Source: Symsagittifera roscoffensis (Eukaryota > Xenacoelomorpha > Acoela > Convolutidae). From it: DNA of 64,000 bases. Every line of letters begins with the position of its first letter. The first letter of the stretch is position 1. The translations under genes were made by a program, and so were the position numbers. The notes beneath the pieces are model-generated. The model was not told where the DNA came from. It saw only the letters and a list, made by a program, of their open reading frames with translations, and did no database searches. Positions 52,366 through 61,035 of this stretch are shown one piece after another. The stretch is taken from assembly GCF_963678635.1 (NCBI RefSeq), contig NC_087063.1:83251574-83315573 (forward strand), in the 5' to 3' direction.

Positions 52366-52841
52366 TAACATTCGCCTCTACGCACTACAGTGACGGAGCG
52401 TAGAACAAGTACCTATTAACGACTGGCCGGCGTCAATTACCTAAATTCTACTCGTTTTTCACCGTCTCGACCTAGCCAGTTGAGTTTCTGCTCTGTCTAG
52501 CGCTAAGTAAAAAGTTACTACTTTCAGGCCATCAGTCATACGACTTTTAATCAGCTTTCGTTCACATTATTAAATAGTTTGTTTTCATATAAAATATGCC
52601 TGGTATTTGGGCGTAACATTCGCCCAAATACTACAGTGACGGAGCGTAGAACAAGTACCTACTAACGATTGGCCGGCCTCAATTACCTAAATTCTACTCG
52701 TTTTTCACCGTCTCGACCTAGCCAGTTGATTTTCTGCTCTGTCTAGCGCTAAGTAAAAAGTTACTATTTTCAGGCCATCAGTCAAACGACTTTTAATCAG
52801 TTTTTGTTTACATTATTAAATAGTTTGTTTTCAAAAAAAAT
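52366..52841 (+). promoter_or_regulatory. Two 246-bp monomers in the 5' region of a PHD-type LINE
   Basis: The sequence starting GTAACATTCGCC at 52,367 recurs at 52,613. Both units end with an AT-rich run and ATATGCCTGG; ATG at 52,596 and 52,842 gives a period of 246 bp. The first ATG opens only a few codons before the next monomer; the second opens ORF1. Tandem 5' monomers act as promoters in some LINEs such as mouse L1, which suggests the same role here. Confidence 0.75.
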
Positions 52842-53674
52842 ATGCCTGGCACGAGGTCAAGATTGGCCTCAAAGAATCATGAGATGTGCACCATCTGTAG
52901 CAAGCCAAACGGTGATAACTGGATATCGTGCGAGTTATGTGAGAGGTGGACTCATAGTGAGTGTATGGGCTACTCTGTGGATGAGTACAAATTCCTGGAA
53001 CGATCTGCAAATATGAAATTTATGTGTACTGGTTGCTCAACTACCGGATCAAAACTGGGCGGTGGGAAATTTCACGAGGACATCACTCGTGCTATTGAAG
53101 AGCTGAAGGATACACTTCAAATAGCCAAGTAGGTAATGCAGTCAATCGCAGATGCATCGAATGCTCCTCAAAATCAAAAGGCTAAGTATTCAGATGTGCT
53201 TAAATTAGGTAATGAATACGCTCTTGAACTACGTTTTAGCGGCATACCAGAATACAAAAGTTCGAATGAAAACAAAAAAATAGAGGGCTAAAGTTTTTGA
53301 ACACGAGGAAAAAGAACACGAGGATAAACAAATTGGGTGTTAATCCGAATGAAGTTTCTTCATTTCGTAGACTTGGTAAATTTGACTCAAACTTTAAAAA
53401 ACCCAGGCAGTTATTAGTCAAGTTTAGAAACATGTATACAGTTGACAAATTACATGCTCGCGCATCATTGCTGAAAACTTATGAACCAAGTTATATGGGT
53501 GTGAATTACGCTGTTTTTATATCGAAATCCCTAAATAAGGATGAACAAGAAAAAGAACAGCAATTGCTGAAAAGAAGGAGAGAACTATTAAATAACGGAA
53601 GTGATTCAAAGAGTATCAAAATTCGGAAAGGTGTTTTGTTTTTAAATAACAGAGCCGAAACCACATCAGACTGA
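52842..53674 (+). pseudogene. LINE ORF1 with PHD finger, broken
   Basis: The ATG of the second monomer opens a protein with a classic C4HC3 PHD zinc finger: CTIC, CELC, then WTHSEC, and CTGC (residues ~12-60). PHD fingers are known in ORF1 of CR1-like LINEs, where they probably help bind nucleic acid or chromatin. An in-frame TAG at 53,130-53,132 interrupts it. The same frame then continues with LRFSGIPEYK and stops near 53,290. The C-terminal part (FRRLGKFD, PRQLLVKFRNMYTVD, then a Glu/Lys/Arg-rich helix) is in another frame, 53,297-53,674. It is a typical ORF1 RNA-binding region by look. One stop and one frameshift therefore inactivate it. Confidence 0.8.
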
Positions 53675-53677
53675 CTA

Positions 53678-54402
53678 TTGAAAAATTCAGGGGATATAGA
53701 AGTAATTTGTTACAATATCAGAAGCATTTGCAAGCTGGACCGTAGAAAAACCTTTTCAAGTTTTATACTTTCGAATAACCCTGATATCGTTTCCTTATCC
53801 GAAACCTGGTTAACAACTGAAATATTGGAGACAGAACTATTTTTAAATGAATATAATTGCTTTCCTTCTGACCGAAAAGCAAAAATTGGCCAGACATCAC
53901 ATGGAATCTATGATATGTGTAAAGAGATCGTTTTTGTCAGAAAATGCAAATTTTGGATATGATACAAACGGTTCAGCAAATGATACAAATGTCACTTTAG
54001 CAAATCTAAAAATTTTGGTCATCTCATGTTATCTGCCCCCTGCAAACAGTAAATATTCACTTAATACGGAAGACATACACAAGATGTTTTCCGAAATTTT
54101 GAAACTCAGAAGTAAATGTGACGGTTTGATTGTTTATGGGGATTTCAATTTCCCAACAATAAATTGGAGTAGCATTTCTTCGCAAAATTCGATTGAAGCT
54201 AATTTTCTAACATTTATCGAGAAATTTGATCTAATTCAAAAAATTGATTTTCATACAGCTGCAACAGGAATCCTTGATCTGTTTTTTGTGAGTCAAAATA
54301 TTCAAGTTACTGATATTTGCAAATTTCAAAATGTAAATAGTTTCACAAAAATGTCAAACCATTATCCGATAAAGACGAAATTCCATGTTGAAATATCCTG
54401 CG
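53678..54402 (+). pseudogene. LINE ORF2 fragment: endonuclease only
   Basis: This starts four bases after the ORF1 stop. The first part (VICYNIRSICKLDRRK, VSLSETWLT) is in one frame to about 53,900. The rest (ISCYLPPANSKY, VYGDFNFPTINW, LDLFFVSQN, NHYPIKTKF) is in another frame, so there is a frameshift around 53,900. Both parts together make most of an AP-type endonuclease. At about 54,402 the LINE sequence ends abruptly and runs into integrase sequence of element C, so the reverse transcriptase is missing. Confidence 0.8.
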
Positions 54403-54463
54403 GTAGGGGCATACAACAGTACGCAACACTCAACAACAGGAATGTTGTTGACGGACAGGGAAA
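54403..54463 (+). pseudogene. Short integrase fragment of element C type
   Basis: 61 bases encode the VGAYNSTQHSTT region found in integrase of A and B, attached directly to the LINE endonuclease fragment. The fragment stops at 54,463, where a new LINE 5' monomer begins. The same join recurs at 55,072. Confidence 0.75.
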
Positions 54464-55132
54464 GGCGTCAATTACCTAAATTCTACTCGTTTTTCACCGT
54501 CTCGACCTAGCCAGTTGAGTTTCTGCTCTGTCTAGCGCTAAGTAAAAAGTTACTATGTTCAGGCCATCAGTCAAACGACTTTTAATCAGTTTTTGTTTAC
54601 ATTATTAAATAGTTTGTTTTCAAAAAAAATATGCCTGGCACGAGGTCAAGATTGGCCTCAAAGAATCATGAGATGTGCACCATCTGTAGCAAGCCAAACG
54701 GTGATAACTGGATATCGTGCGAGTTATGTGAGAGGTGGACTCATAGTGAGTGTATGGGCTACTCTGTGGATGAGTACAAATTCCTGGAACGATCTGCAAA
54801 TATGAAATTTATGTGTACTGGTTGCTCAACTACCGGATCAAAACTGGGCGGTTGAATTCGATTGAAGCTAATTTTCTAACATTTATCGAGAAATTTGATC
54901 TAATTCAAAAAATTGATTTTCATACAGCTGCAACAGGAATCCTTGATCTGTTTTTTGTGAGTCAAAATATTCAAGTTACTGATATTTGCAAATTTCAAAA
55001 TGTAAATAGTTTCACAAAAATGTCAAACCATTATCCGATAAAGACGAAATTCCATGTTGAAATATCCTGCGGTAGGGGCATACAACAGTACGCAACACTC
55101 AACAACAGGAATGTTGTTGACGGACAGGGAAA
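54464..55132 (+). repeat. Second, internally deleted copy of the LINE-gypsy join
   Basis: 54,464-54,854 repeats the 5' monomer and the PHD part of ORF1 (as at ~52,675-53,066). It is joined to a repeat of 54,186-54,463 (now 54,855-55,132, offset 669). Relative to the upstream copy about 1.1 kb has been deleted, taking the rest of ORF1 and the first half of the endonuclease. Because both copies carry the same endonuclease-to-integrase junction, that fusion came first. Confidence 0.85.
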
Positions 55133-55509
55133 GAGCGATGCCTCTGACATTCTTTTACCCAGAATACAAATGGAAAAAGACATCGCCTCAAGCTTATGTG
55201 AAAGAAGCGGTTAAAAGACAGCAGGAACTAAACGAACTCTGCAGGAAGAACACAGCGCAAGCACAAATGAGACAGCGGAAGAAATACGATGAGAAAATAC
55301 TGCAGGCAAAACCATATGCAGTGGGCAAATACGTCTGGGTCTTCCAGAATGTTATACCTCCCAAAGGGACAAAGAAACTACTTAAGAAATGGAGAAGACC
55401 GTTCATGATAACGGAAGTGCAGCAGCAAGGACGGGTTTACCGCTTGAGTACGGGGCGTGCAGCGCATTATGAAAACTTGAAACCTCATATCCCATCCCCA
55501 GAAGACTGA
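55072..55509 (+). pseudogene. pol: Integrase C-terminal fragment of element C
   Basis: This continues the VGAYNSTQHSTT segment, then a small deletion relative to B, then MPLTFFYPEYKWKKTSPQAYV, a charged helix, and the GPF-like module in which the usual GPF reads RPF (RRPFMITEVQQQGR). It ends with the conserved AAHYENLKPH and TGA at 55,507-55,509, where A and B read on with Trp (EDW). The catalytic D,D,E residues lie upstream and are absent. It is closer to B than to A. The frame upstream of 55,072 is LINE sequence. Confidence 0.82.
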
Positions 55510-55785
55510 GTGTGGGCGAATTGGTGGCCGACGATGAGTGGCAATTCATCAACGACATCGATCACTACCCGAAGGAAGACTACTCCACACCAGAACAAGC
55601 AACAGATCTGGAGCAGAGCGAGATAAGGGGAGGGAGAACACAAACTTGAGAATACTAGAGTGGATGCGTGATGTCCAGAGCAAAGGAGATGAAGGGCAAA
55701 GCATCCAGCAGGTCGACGGGCCAGCAGAACAACACGTGAAAACGGAAGATCCCCTCTCTTCGGTTGGACGGCAACCGACAGGCCG
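55510..55785 (+). pseudogene. Degraded acidic linker of element C pol
   Basis: This holds remnants of the linker between integrase and the macro domain: DDEWQFINDIDHYPKEDYSTP in one frame and TNLRILEWMRDV, SIQQVD in another, matching B. Stops and shifts break the frame, and a larger piece present in B between EDW and the EWQ motif is missing. Confidence 0.7.
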
Positions 55786-56463
55786 CTCGAGATACCACCA
55801 GATAATTTAGACCCAGCATCATCGACGGGGACGTCGATAAATATTTTTGTCCGGGGAGTGGGGGTAGGACTTACATACACCGAAAATTTGATGATAAAGA
55901 AACTCAGAGAAGTAAGAGAGACCAGCGGGCTAGAATTCGGCGAGGAAGAGGCCGAGCCTACCATAGGACGAAATTTCAAAACGAAATTTGAAATACCCAA
56001 TGAATACTTGGAGATAATCCTGATAACGGACAGCGACTTCATTTTGTCAGACAGGACTAGCGCGATATGTATAACGGCGGACATGAGCTTCAAATCGAGA
56101 CAAGAGGCCGACTTCAAGAGAGAATACCAGAACGTGGAGTTTCTATTCAGACAGAGACCGGGGCTGGGAGGAATGGCTGCGCTTCCCCCATCATTGGCAC
56201 AAGTCCCGGGCAAATACCTGTGCTTTCTGGTAACGAGGGCCAATGAAAGGAATACGATAGATCCTGAGCACGTGATGTTAGCACTAACGAGGCTGAGAGA
56301 CTTCATGATTGAAAGAGAGATAGTGGAGGTCTCAATGCCTGCTTATGATCCAAACAGGGGCAAGTTGAGCCCAAGGGAGTTATATGCAATCCTACAGGTG
56401 GTCTTCGCAGAAACGGAGATAAGGGTACACCTACACAAGAAATACTACTTGAGTATCGCCTGA
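55786..56463 (+). CDS. Macro-like domain of element C
   Basis: This is an open stretch of 225 codons, preserved although the surrounding pol is decayed. It begins LEIPPDN and passes through the invariant FVRGVGVGLT block. The macro-like order follows: LITDSDFILSDRT, CITADMSFKSRQEADFKREY, GMAALPPSLAQVPGKYLCFLV, a helix HVMLALTRLRDFM, EVSMPAYDPNRGKL and VHLHKKYYLSIA. It shows that the domain is continuous with the preceding linker in this family, supporting a one-base loss in B. The glycine-rich catalytic loop of active macro hydrolases is again replaced by DPNRG. It is possibly the C-terminus of pol rather than a free protein; no convincing ATG precedes it. Confidence 0.75.
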   Translation, partial: LEIPPDNLDPASSTGTSINIFVRGVGVGLTYTENLMIKKLREVRETSGLEFGEEEAEPTIGRNFKTKFEIPNEYLEIILITDSDFILSDRTSAICITADMSFKSRQEADFKREYQNVEFLFRQRPGLGGMAALPPSLAQVPGKYLCFLVTRANERNTIDPEHVMLALTRLRDFMIEREIVEVSMPAYDPNRGKLSPRELYAILQVVFAETEIRVHLHKKYYLSIA

Positions 56464-56957
56464 GCTACGGGTGGACAACGGAGGTCTTGAGTTGGGGGTA
56501 CATGGGGATCTCGAGTAAGGGTACATCGGGATCTTGAAGCAGGTAGATGGATTTTAACGTAATTGGCATGACAATTATAATTGAAAGAGTTGACGGTGCT
56601 AAAACATTTAATGAATCAGCATGCTCTTAAAAAACTTCCAATTGAACTATTTTAGTAAAACAAATGGGGGGATAAGGTTTTAACTACAATAATGGGGGGG
56701 TGGTTTTAGGTTAGGAACATAACACCTTTGTCTAAAAAGTGGATTTTTACTTTCAGATTGATTTGTTAAATCGAGTTGACGACCTAGACACACTCATTGG
56801 AAAGAGAAAAGAAGGTCTTGAACAAAGTTCACGATCAGCAACATTCGAAAGAGATATTTCTCAAGTACTCAAGTTGGTTGGTACGGTAATACTCAAGTTG
56901 GTTGGTACGGTAATACTCAAGTTGGTTAGTGCGCGAGATCATCTAGAAATCGTAAAA
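56464..56957 (+). other. Spacer before ORF3 in element C, unit 1
   Basis: This non-coding spacer has two G runs (near 56,665 and 56,695), a splice acceptor ending at 56,756, and two 24-bp repeats plus a partial third (ACTCAAGTTGGTTGGTACGG, 56,867-56,933) just before the ATG. The ORF3 frame is open from the acceptor, so the repeats could be translated. Confidence 0.7.
56745..56756 (+). promoter_or_regulatory. Putative 3' splice site for ORF3 mRNA (element C, unit 1)
   Basis: TTTTTACTTTCAG ends at 56,756, followed by ATTGATTTG. The same site recurs at 58,795 and 60,834 in the other two units. It is the equivalent of the sites in A and B. Confidence 0.55.
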
Positions 56958-58204
56958 ATGGCAGATCGATTTTGAAAATCCATGCCTGCGGCGCTAAAGA
57001 GGCCTACGCTCGATAAATTGTACAGATGCTTGAGGGACCTGGACTACACCCAAGTGGATGAGAGGATGGCAGTGATGTTGAACGCCATCCTGCAGTAGGA
57101 GGAGCAAGGTGAAGGCAGGGAGTCCGCGACAGAAGCTGTCTTGATGGTCGGCTACCCCATAGAAGGGATATCCAACCAAGAACACACCAGGTGGTTGTCC
57201 TGGAATGTGGGTGTAGGGGTGAGAAGATTCGACGCGGCAAGAAATCCTGGCTTGAGCAACAACACTGAGTACGGCGTGGGAGAGTTCCCATTACCGGCCA
57301 GACCACCGACAAGATCCGCGGGCCAATCCACGAGCAAGCCACCTTCTATGATGCGAGCACAGCAAACGGAGGAGACGTATCCTGACCTCAGTAACCTGAA
57401 GAGGGAACTTGAGAGGGCGCAGAGGGAGAAGAATAAAGCGAATCTTGACCTGGATAGCGCGAAACTCGAGAGGGATCAAGCGAATCTGGAGAGAGACCAA
57501 GCGATCCTTGAGAGGGATCAGGCGCGGCGTGACCTTGATATGTTGAAAGCAGAGTACCAGCAAGAACAAAGGATGCGAGAGAACGAGGCGAACTGCGAGC
57601 AGTTGAAGTCGGAACTTGAAAAGATCCAGCGGCGTCAACGAGAGTTCGACAGGCAAAAAGAAAAGGGGACCAGGACTACGGCGCGAGCTGCTGCAGGCTC
57701 AAGGCGGGAGTCACGTATGGAGGTGGATGAGGCTCCCAGGTCAAAGGGACGATTCAACTTAGACCACGCGGCTCAAGAGCACATAAACGAGGGACTGGAA
57801 GTGTGGATACCAACCGAATCAGCGTCCGCCCTGCGTGGTTTGGAGACAAAACCGATACGCCCGCTGATGGACGTGGCACTGCCGGGATATACCCCGAGCT
57901 CAACCCCGAGAAGCAGCCAGATGATTGGGGGCTCGTCGCGTCTCAAGGAATTAAATGAGAGGCTACAGCTGAGAAATCTTGAAAATCCAACTAGAGTGGA
58001 GCTACCCCCGACTTGGAGGGAGCAACCGGTCAGGAATGTGGTGATCGCAAGCAGTAAGAAGAACACGGATGGCAGATATCACAAGCACAACCGCATGGAT
58101 TGGAACGCGGCGCAGCGGGCGAGAAGGGATTGTTTTCATGACGCATCTTGGGCTGAATACTATACACAGCCACAAATACCGGAGGGTGCAGTTCACATGA
58201 TTAT
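56958..58204 (+). pseudogene. ORF3 N-terminal part, element C unit 1
   Basis: This begins ATG GCA GAT CGA TTT like B, but a TGA follows at 56,973-56,975 (Trp in B), and a TAG sits at 57,097-57,099 (Leu in B). After that the frame is open through the conserved N-terminal domain, the heptad coiled coil (LERDQANLERDQ-like repeats) and the Pro/Ser-rich linker. It ends at GAVHMI, immediately before the GDS catalytic motif of the SGNH domain, where the duplication junction switches to macro-domain sequence. It cannot make an active hydrolase. Confidence 0.82.
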
Positions 58205-58500
58205 GAGGAATGGCTGCACTTCCCCCATCAGTGGCACAAGTCCTGGGCAAATACCTGTGCTTTCTGGTAACGAGGGTCAATGAAAGGAATACGATAGATC
58301 CTGAGCACGTGATGTTAGCACTAACGAGGCTGAGAGACTTCATGATTGAAAGAGAGATAGTGGAGGTCTCGATGCCTGCTTATGACCCAAACAGGGGCAA
58401 AATGAGCCCAAGGGAGTTATATGCCATCCTACACGTAGTCTTCGCAGAAACGGAGATAATGTTACACCTACACAAGAAATACTACTTGAGTATCGCCTGA
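58205..58500 (+). pseudogene. Macro-like domain, back half, element C unit 2
   Basis: About 97 codons from MAALPPSVAQV to YYLSIA, repeating 56,168-56,463 with a few changes. The front half of the domain is missing, because the duplication starts in the middle of it. It lies out of frame with the ORF3 fragment before it. Confidence 0.82.
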
Positions 58501-58996
58501 GCTAGGGGTGGACAACGGAGATCTAGGGGTGGGCAATGGGGATCTCGAGTAAGGGTACATGGGGATCTCGAAGCAGGAAGATGGATTTTAACGTAATTGG
58601 CATGACAATTATAATTGAAAAAATTGACGGTGCTAAAACATTAAATGAATCTGCATGCTCTTAAAAAAGTTCCAATTGAACTATTTTAGTAAAACAAATG
58701 GAGGGATAATGTTTTAACTACAATAATTGGGGGGGGGGATGGTTTTAGGTTAGGAACATAACACCTTAGTCTAAAAAGTGGATTTTTACTTTCAGATTGA
58801 TTAGTTAAATCGAGTTGACGACCTAGACACACTCATTGGAAAGAGAAAAGAATGTCTTGAACAAAGTTCACGATCATCAACATTCGAAAGAGATATTTCT
58901 CAAGTACTCAAGTTGGTTGGTACGGTAATACTCAAGTTGGTTGGTACGGTAATACTCAAGTTGGTTAGTGCGCGAGATCATCTAGAAATCGTAAAA
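58501..58996 (+). other. Spacer before ORF3, element C unit 2
   Basis: This is a repeat of the unit 1 spacer with the splice acceptor ending at 58,795, a longer G run near 58,735, and the 24-bp repeats just before the ATG. There is no gene. Confidence 0.7.
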
Positions 58997-60243
58997 ATGG
59001 CAGATCGATTTTGGAAATCCATGCCTGTGGCGCTAAAGAGGCCTACGCTCGATGAATTGTACAGACGCTTGAGGGACCTGGACTACACCCAAGTGGATGA
59101 GAGGATGGCAGTGATGTTGAAAGCCATCCTGCAGTAGGAGGAGCAAGGTGAAGGCAGGGAGTCCGCGACAGAAGCTGTCTTGATGGTCGGCTACACCACA
59201 GAAGGGATATCCAACCAAGAACAGACCAGGTGGTTGTCCTGGAATGTGGATGGAGGGGTGAGAAGATTCGACTTGGCAAGAAATCCTGGCTTGAGCAACA
59301 ACACTGAGTACGGCGCGGGAGAGTTCCCATTACCGACCAGACCACCGACAAGATCCGCGGGCCAATCCACGAGCAAGCCGCCTTCTATGATGCGAGCACA
59401 GCAAACGGAGGAGACGTATCCTGACCTCGGTAACTTGAAGAGGGAACTTGAGAGGGCGCAGAGGGAGAAGAATAAAGCGAATCTTGACCGGGAAAGCGCG
59501 AAACTCGAGAGGGATCAAGCGAATCTGGAGAGAGACCAAACGGTCCTTGAGAGGGACCAGGCGCGGCGTGACCTTAATATGTTGAAAGCAGAGTACCACC
59601 AAGAACAAAAGGTGCGAGAGAACGAGGCGAACTGCGAGCAGTTGAAGTCGGAACTTGAAAAGATCCAGCGGCGACAACGAGAGTTCGACAGGCAAAAGGA
59701 AAAGGGGACACGGACTACGGAGCGAGCTGCTGCAGGCTCAACGCCGGAGTCACGTATGGAGGTGGATGAGGCTCCCAGGTTAAAGGGACGATTCAACTTA
59801 GACCGCGCGGCTCAAGAGCACATGAACGAGGGACTGGAAGTGTGGATACCAACCGAATCAGCGTCCTCCCTGCGTGGTTTGGAAACAAAACCGAAACGCC
59901 CGCTGATGGACGTGGCACTGCCGGGATATACCCCGAGCTCAACCCCGAGCAGCAGCCAGATGATCGGGGGCTCGTCGCGTCTCAAGGAATTAAATGAGAG
60001 GCTACAGCTGAGAAATCTTGAAAATCCAACTAGAGTGGAGCTACCCCCGACTTGGAGGGAGCAACCGGTCAGGCATGTGGTGATCGCAAGCAGTCAGAAG
60101 AACACGGATGGCAGATATCACAAGCACAACCGCATGGATTGGAACGCGGCGCAGCGGGCGAGAAGGGATTGTTTTCATGACGCATCTTGGGCTGAATACT
60201 ATACACAGCCACAAATACCGGAGGGTGCAGTTCACTTGATTAT
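58997..60243 (+). pseudogene. ORF3 N-terminal part, element C unit 2
   Basis: This copy has the ATG and the intact start DRFWKSMPVALKRPT, lacking the early TGA of unit 1. The TAG at 59,135-59,137 is shared by all three units, so it predates the duplications. The remainder (ISNQEQTRWLSWNVDG, coiled coil, linker) is open to the junction at GAVHLI before the GDS motif. Confidence 0.82.
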
Positions 60244-60539
60244 GAGGAATGGCTGCACTTCCCCCATCAGTGGCACAAGTCCTGGGCAAATACCTGTGCT
60301 TTCTGGTAACGAGGGTCAATGAAAGGAATACGATAGATCCTGAGCACGTGATGTTAGCACTAACGAGGCCGAGAGACTTCATGATTGAAAGAGAGATAGT
60401 GGAGGTCTCGATGCCTGCTGATGACCCAAACAGGGGCAAGTTGAGCCCAAGGGAGTTATATGCCATCCTCCACGTGGTCTTCGCAGAAACGGAGATAATG
60501 TTACACCTACACAAGAAATACTACTTGAGTATCGCCTGA
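60244..60539 (+). pseudogene. Macro-like domain, back half, element C unit 3
   Basis: This repeats the half domain of unit 2, with changes such as RPRDF for RLRDF and PADDPNRG for PAYDPNRG. It is not a complete fold. Confidence 0.82.
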
Positions 60540-61035
60540 GCTAGGGGTGGACAACGGAGATCTAGGGGTGGACAATGGGGATCTCGAGTAAGGGTACATG
60601 GGGATCTCGAAGCAGGTAGATGGATTTTAACGTAATTGGCATGACAATTATAATTGAAAAAGTTGACGGTGCTAAAACATTAAATGAATCTGCATGCTCT
60701 TAAAAAAGTTCTAATTGAACTATTTTAGTAAAACAAATGGAGGGATAATGTTTTAACAACAAGAATTGGGGGGGGGGGTGGTTTTAGGTTAGGAACATAA
60801 CACCTTAGTCTAAAAAGTGGATTTTTACTTTCAGATTGATTGGTTAAATCGAGTTGAAGACCTAGACACACTCATTGGAAAGAGAAAAGAAGGTCTTGAA
60901 CAAAGTTCACGATCAGCAACATTCGAAAGAGATATTTCTCAAGTACTCAAGTTGGTTGGTACGGTAATACTCAAGTTGGTTGGTACGGTAATACGCAAGT
61001 TGGTTAGTGCGCGAGATCATCTAGAAATCGTAAAA
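60540..61035 (+). other. Spacer before ORF3, element C unit 3
   Basis: This is the third copy of the spacer, with G run near 60,770, splice acceptor ending at 60,834 and the 24-bp repeats, one with a C for T change. There is no gene. Confidence 0.7.
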
